Shown piece after piece: positions 36,152-44,866 of a stretch of 64,000 nucleotides of DNA. Below the pieces are notes generated by a model. The model did not search any database, was not told the origin of the DNA, and worked only from the letters and a program-made list of their open reading frames with translations. Both the position numbers and the translations under genes were made by a program. Numbering within the stretch: the stretch's first letter is position 1; each line of letters starts with the position of its first letter. This DNA comes from Pontibacter populi (GTDB lineage Bacteria; Bacteroidota; Bacteroidia; Cytophagales; Hymenobacteraceae): positions 1,116,001 through 1,180,000 of the forward strand of contig NZ_JAHWXQ010000001.1 in assembly GCF_019336435.1 (NCBI RefSeq), written 5' to 3'.

Positions 36152-36712
36152 TTAGTTTCTTTTTACCGGGCCTTCAGCACCTGCTGTAGGTATAGTGCTG
36201 GCCTCTACTGTACCTTTTAAAGATACCTGCGTAATGTTAGGCTCTGTGTTGGCACGTATCGTTACCATTGGTGCCTGCTGGCCATACTTGCCAGTGCTGT
36301 TAAACTGCACTTTTATCTCGCCTGTTTTACCTGGTGCTACCGGAGTTTTTGGCCACTCAGGTACGGTACAGCCGCAAGATGCAGAAGCATTCTCGATAAT
36401 AAGCGGCTCTTTGCCTGTGTTGGTAAAGGTAAAGGTATGGTTTACTACTTCGCCCTGTTTTACAGTACCAAAATCGTAAACGGTTTCTTTAAACGTCATT
36501 GCCGGAGCATTTGGGTTAGCAGCAGTGGTAGTTGCGGCTGTTTGCTCGGTAGTGGCAATGTTCGGGTTGTCTACAGTAGTTTCAGTTGCCGGTGCAGTTG
36601 TAGCTACATCGTTACCTGTTGTTGCTTCTGCATCAGTAGCAGTGTTTTCGTTGCAGCTGGTAGCCATTAGCGCCACAGCCATTGCAAAAGTATAGATCAG
36701 ATTCTTTTTCAT
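36152..36712 (-). CDS. DUF1573 lipoprotein
   Basis: A 186-residue protein. The ATG at 36712 is used because it starts a lipoprotein signal (lipobox LMATSC, Cys20); a longer frame to 36832 overlaps the isocitrate dehydrogenase gene and has no signal. A Thr/Ala-rich linker (about 21-75), likely flexible and perhaps glycosylated, leads to the DUF1573 domain with FDFGTVKQGE-like FGTVKQGEVVNHTF, CGCTVPEWPKTPVAPG and a C-terminal strand region. DUF1573 is an Ig-like fold of unknown function common in Bacteroidota. The gene lies 25 nt after isocitrate dehydrogenase and 20 nt before yajC. Confidence 0.85.
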   Translation of the reverse strand: MKKNLIYTFAMAVALMATSCNENTATDAEATTGNDVATTAPATETTVDNPNIATTEQTAATTTAANPNAPAMTFKETVYDFGTVKQGEVVNHTFTFTNTGKEPLIIENASASCGCTVPEWPKTPVAPGKTGEIKVQFNSTGKYGQQAPMVTIRANTEPNITQVSLKGTVEASTIPTAGAEGPVKRN

Positions 36713-36737
36713 ACTATAATAACGTCTGATTAATAAG

Positions 36738-37736
36738 TTATAGTTTAGAGATGATATTCTGGGCAAATTCCATAGTTGTGGCTTTACCACCCAGGTCGCC
36801 TGTACATTCTTCTTTATTTGCCAGTGTCGCATCCAGAGCTGCCTCTATTTTATAAGCCTGCTCTTTCAGGTCAATGTGGTGCAGCATCATAATAGCCGAA
36901 CGAAGCAGAGCTGTCGGGTTAGCTATTCCTTTGCCTGCTATATCCGGAGCTGATCCGTGCACAGCTTCAAAAATAGCCATATCGTCGCCAATATTTGCAC
37001 CAGCTACCACACCAAGGCCACCAACTAAACCGGCGCAAAGGTCTGAAAGGATATCACCAAACAAGTTTGTTGTTACAATAACGTCAAACTGCTCCGGTTT
37101 TACAACCAGCTGCATGCACATATTGTCAATGATCTTGTCATCGGCCTGTATATGCGGGTATTGTTTTGCAACATCGTTAAACACGCCAAGGAATAATGCA
37201 CCGGCACTTTTCAGGATGTTGGCTTTATGAACAGCTGTTACTTTTTTGCAGCCATGCTTATCAGCATAAGCAAATGCAGCCTTAATGATTTTTTCGCAGC
37301 CTAAGCGTGTAATACGGGCCACGGAATCAGATATCTGCAGGCGCTCGTCGAACATCTCCAGGCCAGAATACAAGCCTTCAGTGTTCTCACGGAACAGTAC
37401 CGAGTTTACATTTTCGAACCTGGTTACAAGTCCTTTTGTGGTTTTAGCCGGTCTTACGTTCGAGTATAAGTCAAACTTCTGGCGCAACTGCACATTTACA
37501 CTCTTAAAGCCTTTGCCAACCGGCGTCGTGATCGGGCCTTTAAGTGCTACTTTGTTTTTTTCTAAAGAGGCGATCAGTGTTGCTGGTATCAGCTCCCCGA
37601 TAGCATCAAAAGTGGTTTGTCCGGCGTTTTCTTCTTCCCAAGTCAGGGGCACATTGGCTGCAGCAAAAATAGCTTTTACAGCCTCAGTAATTTCCGGGCC
37701 TATTCCATCACCAGGAATAAGTGTGATTTGTCTCAT
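36738..37736 (-). CDS. Isocitrate/isopropylmalate dehydrogenase family, probable NAD-dependent isocitrate dehydrogenase
   Basis: A 332-residue beta-decarboxylating dehydrogenase. It starts with [20 protein letters not shown] and has the substrate loop [20 protein letters not shown], with Ser and Asn at the positions used for isocitrate, then [12 protein letters not shown] and the metal-binding DNMCMQLV and [12 protein letters not shown]. The size and loop match the short NAD-linked isocitrate dehydrogenases related to eukaryotic IDH3, not the leuB type, although isopropylmalate cannot be excluded without alignment. The gene starts 2 nt after ytxH, so it is embedded in the nusB-coaE unit, which otherwise holds envelope and processing genes. 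Confidence 0.85.
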   Translation of the reverse strand: MRQITLIPGDGIGPEITEAVKAIFAAANVPLTWEEENAGQTTFDAIGELIPATLIASLEKNKVALKGPITTPVGKGFKSVNVQLRQKFDLYSNVRPAKTTKGLVTRFENVNSVLFRENTEGLYSGLEMFDERLQISDSVARITRLGCEKIIKAAFAYADKHGCKKVTAVHKANILKSAGALFLGVFNDVAKQYPHIQADDKIIDNMCMQLVVKPEQFDVIVTTNLFGDILSDLCAGLVGGLGVVAGANIGDDMAIFEAVHGSAPDIAGKGIANPTALLRSAIMMLHHIDLKEQAYKIEAALDATLANKEECTGDLGGKATTMEFAQNIISKL

Positions 37737-37738
37737 AT

Positions 37739-38044
37739 CTATAGTTCTTTCCGGCTATTAATTTCGTTTATAAGCGAGTCTACATCACCAAGCAGCTTTT
37801 CAGCTTTGCTTTTTGCATCCTGTATTACGCGCTGACCTTCTGTTCTTGCACTGGTTGGCAGGTTATCGCCTTTTGCAACAAGTTGTTCCAGCAGGTCAGA
37901 AAGTGTATCACGGTATTTCTCTAAACGGTAGCTAAGCCAGCTGCGTGTTTCCTGGCCCTTTTCAGGAGCGAACAAAATGCCCGCCGCTGCGCCTACTGCT
38001 GCGCCAGATGCAAAAGCCAATATGGCGGTTGTCTTCTTACCCAT
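37739..38044 (-). CDS. YtxH domain protein
   Basis: A 101-residue protein. An N-terminal glycine/alanine-rich membrane helix (about 5-27) ends in ILFAPEKGQETR, the YtxH signature, and a charged helical tail follows (GQRVIQDAKSKAEKLLGD). Members are general-stress or envelope-associated proteins of unclear mechanism. It lies 83 nt after nusB and 2 nt before isocitrate dehydrogenase. Confidence 0.85.
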   Translation of the reverse strand: MGKKTTAILAFASGAAVGAAAGILFAPEKGQETRSWLSYRLEKYRDTLSDLLEQLVAKGDNLPTSARTEGQRVIQDAKSKAEKLLGDVDSLINEINSRKEL

Positions 38045-38127
38045 AGTTGTATATGCTAATATATCGGATTCTATTTATTTACTCTCCTTACGGCATTTCA
38101 GGCTAAATGGTAGCCCGGGCATAAAAC

Positions 38128-39309
38128 TTATTTGTTATCAATAAGTCCGCGGCCCGATTTGCGTATTTCGCCTTTGCTTACTAGCTCCTGAGCCATTTTA
38201 TCAAGCACACCGTTTATAAACTGCTTACTCTTTGGCGTGCTATAGATCTTTGATATTTCGATGTACTCGTTAATGGTTACCTTAACAGGTATGCTGCGGA
38301 AGATGTACATTTCGCTGAGTGCCATCTTAAGTATGATCTTATCCAGAAGGGCTACGCGTTCAACATCCCAGTTCTGCACACTCGCCGAGATCATAGTTTC
38401 ATACTTCTCGGTTTCCTGCAAGGTTTGCTCATAAAGCTCTTCAAAGAATGCCTTATCGTCTTCCCAATTTGGCGACAGGTCCAGCAGCTTTACATCTTCT
38501 GCGTTGCCTTCGGATTCCTCGCCAAGCATTTTAATGGTTTTGTTTACAAGACTCTTCACGATGGCTTTGTTCTCAGCCCAGTTCAGATCCTGCTCTTCAA
38601 ACAAAGGTTGTAAAGTTTTTTCTTTAAAGATAATGTTTTTGTAAATATGTTTCACCAGCTCAAAGTCGTCAGAAAGCGACGGCGACGGGTTTTGCAGGTA
38701 CGCCAGGAACACTTCGTCCTGCTTAATTACAGCTCTGTAAACCTGTGCTATTTCACTAACATCGGAACCCCAGCTAATGTTACGACGAATGATGTGCTGC
38801 TGGTAAGACTTATTATTCAGGATGCGCTGCACAAGCTGGTTGCGCAGGAATTGTTTTACGTCCGGGCCTTTAGCCTCTGTAAAGCGTTTGCTTCTTTTTT
38901 CTTCCTCTTCTTTTACCAGGTCTGTCAGTACGCCCATTAGCTGCAGGTTTGCCAGATAGTGGTCGTAGATGCGCTCAACGGCGATCAGCATCTGGTCGTG
39001 GTAATAACGGCGGTCTTTCTTAGATTGGTTTTGGTAGGATACAATAGCCCTGTTTACCGCATTCACTATTTCTTTGTCTGCATCTTCTGCATCGAACTGG
39101 CGCTTCTCATACCACTCTTTAAAAAGCAGCGTTGCGATCTGCTTTTGTCCTTCGAGCAGTTTCCTGTCCTGCACTTCCATCGCGTTAAGATCCGGTGCAA
39201 AATCTTCTCCTATCTGGTCCAGTGCCAGCAAATAGTCAGAACCTTCGGCCTGCATATATGCATAGATTGCCTGCATGGCTTTAATTCGTAGTGTTCTGCG
39301 GTTAAGCAT
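38128..39309 (-). CDS. nusB: Transcription antitermination factor NusB, long Bacteroidota form
   Basis: A 393-residue protein that begins MLNRRTLRIKAMQAIYAYMQ, the start of a NusB helical bundle. Its last ~110 residues (VERVALLDKIILKMALSEM, VKVTINEYIEISKIYSTPKS, INGVLDKMAQEL) match the core of NusB. The middle is a long insertion compared with the ~140-residue E. coli protein; this lengthening is usual in Bacteroidota. NusB binds boxA RNA with NusE in rRNA antitermination. It is the first gene of the unit running to coaE. No perfect promoter box was recognised in the short AACTATA-containing spacer upstream. Confidence 0.9.
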   Translation of the reverse strand: MLNRRTLRIKAMQAIYAYMQAEGSDYLLALDQIGEDFAPDLNAMEVQDRKLLEGQKQIATLLFKEWYEKRQFDAEDADKEIVNAVNRAIVSYQNQSKKDRRYYHDQMLIAVERIYDHYLANLQLMGVLTDLVKEEEEKRSKRFTEAKGPDVKQFLRNQLVQRILNNKSYQQHIIRRNISWGSDVSEIAQVYRAVIKQDEVFLAYLQNPSPSLSDDFELVKHIYKNIIFKEKTLQPLFEEQDLNWAENKAIVKSLVNKTIKMLGEESEGNAEDVKLLDLSPNWEDDKAFFEELYEQTLQETEKYETMISASVQNWDVERVALLDKIILKMALSEMYIFRSIPVKVTINEYIEISKIYSTPKSKQFINGVLDKMAQELVSKGEIRKSGRGLIDNK

Positions 39310-39430
39310 AATTAATTGTATAAAGAACGTGTTGTGACAGTAAATTTATAGTTGCCCGGTGGGCAAAGTTTGTAACTATACGCATACTGCAAAGCAAGTA
39401 GCCTATAACACAATTTAGTATGGTGTATTT

Positions 39431-39470
39431 AAAGTAAAAGTGCCACAATTACTGCAGCACTTTTACTTTA
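39431..39470 (-). terminator. Terminator of leucine dehydrogenase
   Basis: Perfect 13-bp stem AAAGTAAAAGTGC / GCACTTTTACTTT, 26 nt past the minus-strand stop. Confidence 0.75.
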
Positions 39471-39495
39471 TTTATAGTTGTTGCTAAGCTATAGC

Positions 39496-40599
39496 TTAGT
39501 AAGTTGAGTGAACTTTGCCAATGCTCTGGATACGCTGTTCAGCCAGTTTGGTAGCTGCAAGCTGCGTATGGATTCCTTCTTTCTCAGCTAGTTCAAAAAT
39601 ATCTAATGTATAACCGTAGATACGCTCTGTCTGGCCATAAGCGCTTTCGCGGTTGTAGCCCTGCAGCTCAGAGTAAACATTGATCAGACCACCTGCATTG
39701 ATAAGGAAGTCTGGTGCATAGTAAATGCCACGCTCGATAAGTGCTGGTCCGTGAACCGACTCATCTTTCAGCTGGTTGTTTGCACTACCTGCAATGATCT
39801 GGCACTTAAGTCTGGCAAGTGTGCTGTCATTTATAGTTGCACCAAGCGCACAAGGCGAGTAGATATCCACATCAAGATCATAGATCTCATCCATGCCTAC
39901 CACTTTAGCGCCATATTTGTTAGAGATCTCACGCAGACGGTCTTCATAGATATCTGTGATAAAGATCTGTGCATTTTCTTTAGCAAGCAGCTCTACCAGG
40001 TAACCACCTACGTGGCCAACACCCTGTACAGATATTTTCTTGCCTTCCAATGAATCAGAACCATATGCTTTTTTAGCAGCTGCTTTCATACCCATATAGG
40101 TACCGTAAGCAGTTACCGGAGAAGGGTCTCCGCTACCACCCATTGATTCTGGTAAACCAGCTACGTGATCTGTTTCCATCTTAATGTACTCCATATCTTT
40201 TGTAGTGGTTCCTACGTCTTCAGCAGTAATGTAAGCACCGTTCAGGTTCTTAACAAAACGACCATAACGACGCATTAACGCTTCGGATTTATCTTTTTTG
40301 GCATCGCCGATGATCACCGCTTTACCACCACCCAGGTTAAGACCAGAGATAGCAGCTTTGTAAGTCATACCTCTTGAAAGACGCAGTACATCATTCAGCG
40401 CTTCAGCATCAGAAGCATAAGACCACATACGCGTACCACCCAGAGCAGGACCAAGTACCGTGTTGTGAATACCGATGATAGCCTTCAGGCCTGTCTCGTG
40501 GTCATGGCAGAAAACAACTTTCTCATGATTGTATTCTGAAATCTGACCGAAGATTGATGATGTGTCTTTCTTCAGTTCTACTTCTTTAATTTCGACCAT
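39496..40599 (-). CDS. Leucine (branched-chain amino acid) dehydrogenase
   Basis: A 367-residue NAD enzyme that deaminates leucine and other branched-chain amino acids to their 2-oxo acids. The catalytic segment SGLNLGGGKAVIIGD carries Lys93, and the cofactor motif is GVGHVGG (193-199), with a His in place of the usual Asn as in known leucine dehydrogenases. TAEDVGTT, VAGLPESMGGSGDPSPVTAYG and NNQL are also characteristic. Oxo acids from this reaction feed branched fatty-acid synthesis in many Bacteroidota, which is inference here. It has a well-formed promoter and its own terminator, so it is monocistronic. Confidence 0.93.
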   Translation of the reverse strand: MVEIKEVELKKDTSSIFGQISEYNHEKVVFCHDHETGLKAIIGIHNTVLGPALGGTRMWSYASDAEALNDVLRLSRGMTYKAAISGLNLGGGKAVIIGDAKKDKSEALMRRYGRFVKNLNGAYITAEDVGTTTKDMEYIKMETDHVAGLPESMGGSGDPSPVTAYGTYMGMKAAAKKAYGSDSLEGKKISVQGVGHVGGYLVELLAKENAQIFITDIYEDRLREISNKYGAKVVGMDEIYDLDVDIYSPCALGATINDSTLARLKCQIIAGSANNQLKDESVHGPALIERGIYYAPDFLINAGGLINVYSELQGYNRESAYGQTERIYGYTLDIFELAEKEGIHTQLAATKLAEQRIQSIGKVHSTY

Positions 40600-40670
40600 T
40601 TATGAAATTGGTTTAGTGTTATTCTATCTTTGTGCCGGAGCATGCAGCAAGCTACCCTCTTTTCGCGCTG

Positions 40671-40700
40671 CAAAATTAATTCTTTTTTTGATTTATTCAA
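40671..40700 (-). promoter_or_regulatory. Promoter of leucine dehydrogenase (TTG-N19-TAATTTTG)
   Basis: On the minus strand TTG (40700-40698) is followed after exactly 19 nt by TAATTTTG (40678-40671), a perfect match to the Bacteroidota -33/-7 arrangement. The leader would be about 65 nt. Confidence 0.65.
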
Positions 40701-40750
40701 TTTGTACTTTGCATATCATCGTAAAAGGCCTTAGGCTTTAATAACTTACC

Positions 40751-42535
40751 GTGAAATCTTTACGCTACTTAAATAAATACCTGCTCAAGTATAAATTCCG
40801 CCTTTTCTGGGGTTTGGTTTTTATCATTATTTCCAACTTTTTCCAGATACTGCCAGCCCAGGTAGTACGCTACGCCTTTAACCTGATTAAAGAAGGAATT
40901 AACCTTCACAACCTTTACGATGGAACGCAGCAGCAGGGTATGGTATATGAAATTTTCGCCAAAAGTATCCTGGTTTATGGGGTGGTTATACTGGTGATGG
41001 CCCTGCTGCGTGGCGTGTTTTTGTTTTTTATGCGGCAAACTATAATTGTAATGAGCCGCCTGGTTGAGAACGACCTGAAGAACGAAATTTACGAGCATTA
41101 CCAAAGCCTGCCTCTCAGCTTTTACCGCAAAAACAACACTGGCGACCTGATGTCGCGCATCTCAGAAGATGTAAGCCGCGTGCGCATGTACCTTGGCCCG
41201 GCCATTATGTACGGCCTTAACCTGGTGGTACTGTTTATAATGGTAATCCCATACATGCTATCGGTAAACGTGAAGCTGACCATGTATACGTTGATACCGC
41301 TGCCCATACTGGCCATCAGCATTTACTATGTAAACAACATCATCGAGCGGAAATCTGATGAGATACAGCGTAGCCTTTCAGGAATAACCACGTTTGTGCA
41401 GGAAGCTTTTTCAGGCATAAGGGTATTGAAATCTTTTGTGCGTGAAGATGACTCTCATGCCAACTTTACAACAGCCAGTAATGTGTACAAAGACAAATCG
41501 CTAGACCTGAACTTTGTGAACTCCCTCTTCTTCCCGCTTATACTTTTCCTGGTTGGCCTCAGCACGATCATCACCATTTACATTGGCGGACAGGAAGTAA
41601 TAAACGGAACTATAACCACCGGTAACATTGCCGAGTTTATTATTTACGTGAACATGCTTACCTGGCCGGTTACATCGCTCGGCTGGACGGCCAGCCTGGT
41701 GCAACGGGCAGCAGCATCACAGGCGCGTATCAACGAGTTCCTGCATACTAAAAATGACATTGTTTCCCGTGAAAACATCAGCAAAGAGATAAAAGGCGAC
41801 ATCCGTTTCGAGAACGTAGATTTTGTTTATCCTGACACTAACATCCACGCGCTTAAGCATGTGTCTTTCAATATCAGGCACGGCGAAACCCTGGCTGTTA
41901 TTGGTAATACCGGCTCAGGCAAAAGCACCATAGCCACCTTGCTGCCGCGCATGTACGATGTAACGAGCGGTCGTATTCTTATTGATGGGGTGGATGTGCG
42001 CGACTATAACATCGAAAGCCTCCGCAGCCAGATCGGGTATGTGCCGCAGGATGTATTCCTTTTCTCCGATTCTATCCGGAATAACATCGGTTTTGGCCTA
42101 CCAAGTATAACCGAAGAACAAATGGTGCAGGCAGCCAAAGATGCTGATGTGTACGAGAACATCATGCGTTTCCCGGAGCAGTTCAATACAAAGCTGGGCG
42201 AACGCGGCATTACGTTATCGGGTGGGCAGAAGCAACGGGTATCTATAGCACGGGCACTGGTACGTGAGCCGCGCATCCTTATCCTCGATGACTCACTTTC
42301 GGCAGTAGATACCAAAACGGAAAATGCTATCCTGAACAGTTTGCGCCGCATTATGGCGAACCGTACTTCTATCATCATTTCGCACAGGGTATCATCGGTA
42401 AAGCTGGCGGATAGAATTCTGGTGCTGGATGATGGAGAGATCATTCAGCATGGTACCCACGATGAACTGATCAGGCAGCAGGGATTGTACAAGGAACTAT
42501 ACGAACGCCAACTGCAGACGGAAGAAATGGAGTAA
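40751..42535 (+). CDS. ABC exporter half-transporter with Asp in place of the catalytic Glu
   Basis: A 594-residue fused membrane and ATPase subunit of the MsbA/multidrug exporter type. Six membrane helices (about 18-310) precede the ATPase domain: Walker A GNTGSGKST (385-393), Q-loop VPQDVFLF, intact signature LSGGQ (489-493) and Walker B ILILDDS (509-515). The residue after the Walker B Asp is Asp514 instead of the usual Glu. That change marks the degenerate half of heterodimeric exporters. The subunit at 44863 on the other strand has the complementary pattern (Glu present, signature LSVGQ). The start is GTG at 40751. Substrate unknown. Confidence 0.9.
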   Translation: MKSLRYLNKYLLKYKFRLFWGLVFIIISNFFQILPAQVVRYAFNLIKEGINLHNLYDGTQQQGMVYEIFAKSILVYGVVILVMALLRGVFLFFMRQTIIVMSRLVENDLKNEIYEHYQSLPLSFYRKNNTGDLMSRISEDVSRVRMYLGPAIMYGLNLVVLFIMVIPYMLSVNVKLTMYTLIPLPILAISIYYVNNIIERKSDEIQRSLSGITTFVQEAFSGIRVLKSFVREDDSHANFTTASNVYKDKSLDLNFVNSLFFPLILFLVGLSTIITIYIGGQEVINGTITTGNIAEFIIYVNMLTWPVTSLGWTASLVQRAAASQARINEFLHTKNDIVSRENISKEIKGDIRFENVDFVYPDTNIHALKHVSFNIRHGETLAVIGNTGSGKSTIATLLPRMYDVTSGRILIDGVDVRDYNIESLRSQIGYVPQDVFLFSDSIRNNIGFGLPSITEEQMVQAAKDADVYENIMRFPEQFNTKLGERGITLSGGQKQRVSIARALVREPRILILDDSLSAVDTKTENAILNSLRRIMANRTSIIISHRVSSVKLADRILVLDDGEIIQHGTHDELIRQQGLYKELYERQLQTEEME

Positions 42536-43020
42536 TCTGAATCGGGATTTTCAGGGCTAGAGGATTGGCAGAATTTGGACCTACTATAGTTTAAGTTATA
42601 GTTCTATAGTTTCTGCAAACAAGTTTTGCTGGCGCGGGTTTGCAACCCGTGTCTAACTATAGGGTTGAGTTTGTAACTCAACTGGACCGGTAGGGACAGT
42701 CAAAAGTAGTGGCGGTAGTTCTAGTTCTATAGTTGCCGTGATCCAACCACCCCTTTATCCCCTCCTTGTCTAAGGCGGGGAGCTTTTCTTACTCTTCCAT
42801 CTGTCATCCTGAAAGGATCTTGGTAGAAGGGAGGTAAAACCTTTGCTATAGTTTGAGTTGTAGTTTTATCGTTACGGTTTTAACCCACCCCTACCCCTCC
42901 CGAGAGGGGAATTTCTGTTAGTGCTATAGTTGGGTTTACAGTTTTATAGTTTCTGTTTCAACACCCCTGTAGTCCCCTCAAGGGGGTAATTCTGTTTTGT
43001 TATAGTTGCTGCTGTAGTTT
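42536..43020 (+). repeat. Intergenic repeat locus 4 (modules B, A, C, D, E)
   Basis: This locus fills the gene-free stretch 42536-43231. Module B (42536-42576) begins right at the ABC transporter stop codon. Then come module A (42627-42653), C (42742-42783), an extra TCATCCTGAAAGGATCTTGG segment at about 42802-42825, D (42878-42914) and E (42958-42994). TATAGTT heptamers separate them. Nothing coding is seen up to 43231. Confidence 0.75.
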
Positions 43021-43231
43021 TGAAGTTACTTCTGACATCTTTGTCCGAAACCTATCTACTGCGAACTTCTTAGTCTGCTTTGAGGCAACTATAACCCCTG
43101 CAAAATCATACTATTACCTGCCTGTTTTACAGGATATAACTATGCCATTATTATGTTGTCGGAATTTTTTAGAGCAGATTCTGTTATAGTTACGTATAGC
43201 ATAATCACATTCACCACTAAACTTACTATAT

Positions 43232-43648
43232 ATGGCTATTGACTTACAGCAAATCGGCAAGAGATTCAGGTTTTACACGCACCTGAACGAGTTGGAAATG
43301 AACGACCTGAAAGCGATGACAGGCAGCGACGAAGAAACGCTGAACAACATCCTGAATGGCTGCAATATTTTGCTGGACGAGTTGGTCGCTATCGTAAAAA
43401 ACTTCCCTGACCTGAATCCGCAATGGCTTATTTACGGTGAGGGAAGCATGTTTAAACCCAAAGGAGAGAACGGCGATTGCCACGATACCCCAAAGAATTG
43501 CCTCAAGAAAGACAAAGCCGCGTACCTGCAGCAAATGAAAAATATGTTGATTGAGTTAGATGCTGCAGAAGTTGCCAAAGGCCACCACGCCGATGTAGAT
43601 GCTTTAATGAGCAAACTAAATGAGCTTAAAGCGAAAGCGACTGAATAG
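43232..43648 (+). CDS. Small helix-turn-helix protein (XRE/phage-repressor-like)
   Basis: A 138-residue protein whose first half resembles Bacteroidota XRE-type DNA-binding domains: IGKRFRFYTHLNELEMNDL, the turn TGSDEETLNNILNGCN and the typical end FPDLNPQWLIYGEGSMF. The second half (about 75-138) is a charged helix, perhaps for dimerisation, with two cysteines (GDCHDTPKNCLKK). No phage genes are nearby. It ends 4 nt before the convergent TetR gene with no terminator between. The gene is likely a local regulator; its target is unknown. Confidence 0.65.
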   Translation: MAIDLQQIGKRFRFYTHLNELEMNDLKAMTGSDEETLNNILNGCNILLDELVAIVKNFPDLNPQWLIYGEGSMFKPKGENGDCHDTPKNCLKKDKAAYLQQMKNMLIELDAAEVAKGHHADVDALMSKLNELKAKATE

Positions 43649-43652
43649 GTTA

Positions 43653-44282
43653 CTACTGCTCGGGCTGTGCCTGCTGCTTACTGCTGATACCATTCAGAAT
43701 AAGCGAAATGGTAAATAGCACATCCTGCTCTATTTTAGCGAAATTTATAGTTGGCAGCTGCTGGTAAAAGGCCCGCTCAAACTCATCGAACTGGATCAGG
43801 TCTTTTACCACCATAATAGAGTAGCCTACGCGCTCGGCTTCGCAGGGGATGAACACACCTTTCTCGATACCATCCTTTATAACGGTAGCATAGTAGTTTG
43901 TTTCCTTGGCCCTGGATTCTGCAAAAAGCTTCTGGAACAGGCTGCGCGTTTCGATCAGTACTTTAATGGAAATGGTGTGTTGTGTTACGATCTCCTGATA
44001 GTAGCGCAACGACGACTGAATGTAGAGTAAAAGCTGCTTGTGCGGATCGGGCTCCTGTTCGGCAATCTTCTTAATCCGGTACAAACTATCCTTCCACTCC
44101 TGCGAAAATGCCTCTATAAAGAGCACTTCCTTGCTTTTGTAGTAATAGTACAGGGTAGGCTTTTTAAGCCCGATGGCATGGGCAATATCGTCGAGCGTAG
44201 CCTTACTGTAACCCAGCCTCCCGAACACGGATTTGGCTGCTTCGAGTATCAGCTCTTTTTTTACGTCTGCTTTTTTGCCCAA
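43653..44282 (-). CDS. TetR/AcrR family regulator
   Basis: A 209-residue repressor. The DNA-binding region LILEAAKSVFGRLGYSKATL ... IAHAIGLKKPTLYYYYKSKE is a textbook TetR helix-turn-helix. The all-helical ligand domain follows and is not informative. It is the third gene after the ABC subunit (44863) and the GyrI-like gene on the same strand, 62 nt downstream of the latter, so it probably controls the exporter in response to its substrate. Confidence 0.92.
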   Translation of the reverse strand: MGKKADVKKELILEAAKSVFGRLGYSKATLDDIAHAIGLKKPTLYYYYKSKEVLFIEAFSQEWKDSLYRIKKIAEQEPDPHKQLLLYIQSSLRYYQEIVTQHTISIKVLIETRSLFQKLFAESRAKETNYYATVIKDGIEKGVFIPCEAERVGYSIMVVKDLIQFDEFERAFYQQLPTINFAKIEQDVLFTISLILNGISSKQQAQPEQ

Positions 44283-44344
44283 AGTGTAGCGGCTATAGTT
44301 TAGTTAGCCTTACCAAATATACCGATTATTCTATAGTTGCAAGG

Positions 44345-44866
44345 TTATTCTTTTAGCGGCACTTCCACCACCGCTTTGCGGTCCTCCGGGAACCACTCCA
44401 CATAAAAGTCCTCGAGCTTAAGTTTATTCTCCTCGGCATATGCAAACAGGTTGGTGTATAGTTTACCTGGCGCGATCATGTAATGCGCATTAATCTCAGA
44501 GTGCACTACTTTGCGGCCACCCGGCACATGCAGCAATTCATACCCCTCAGGCAGGCGCATAGTTGAGTCTTGTATTAGGACGCCGATAAAAGCTTTGACG
44601 GTATCACTTTTACCTGCAGGATTATTATAGTATACATTACCAAGCACTCCCTGAATATTGCCCTCCCCTACCAGCTTTGCAGCTTTCTGAAAGGCTTCGC
44701 CGAAAGCTTTGTCCTTAACAGTTCCCTCAAACCGTTGTCCGGCAAAAAGCAGTGGCTCCGATGTTGTTACCAGCACTTTAGGCTCGCTAAAGCCACCTAC
44801 ATAGGCATAAATACCCACCATAACGGCCATAATAAGGCCTATGGCTACTAAAAATTTCCTGCTCAT
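44345..44866 (-). CDS. Membrane-anchored GyrI-like (effector-binding) domain protein
   Basis: A 173-residue protein with a single N-terminal membrane anchor (about 4-24) and a GyrI-like/effector-binding fold: FAGQRFEGTVKDKAFGEAF, GVLGNVYYNNPAGKSDTVK, LPGGRKVV-like HVPGGRKVVHSEI and an acidic end. GyrI-like domains bind hydrophobic small molecules in multidrug regulation. Its ATG overlaps the stop of the ABC subunit by 4 nt, so the two are translationally coupled. A periplasmic substrate-binding helper for the exporter is a plausible inference. Confidence 0.65.
   Translation of the reverse strand: MSRKFLVAIGLIMAVMVGIYAYVGGFSEPKVLVTTSEPLLFAGQRFEGTVKDKAFGEAFQKAAKLVGEGNIQGVLGNVYYNNPAGKSDTVKAFIGVLIQDSTMRLPEGYELLHVPGGRKVVHSEINAHYMIAPGKLYTNLFAYAEENKLKLEDFYVEWFPEDRKAVVEVPLKE

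Noticed and set aside
36713..36832. Longer start of the DUF1573 gene
   Set aside because: It overlaps the isocitrate dehydrogenase gene and would hide the lipoprotein signal peptide.
43232..43648. Prophage origin for the HTH gene
   Set aside because: No integrase, structural or replication genes or attachment sites are nearby; the domain type is also common in chromosomal regulators.
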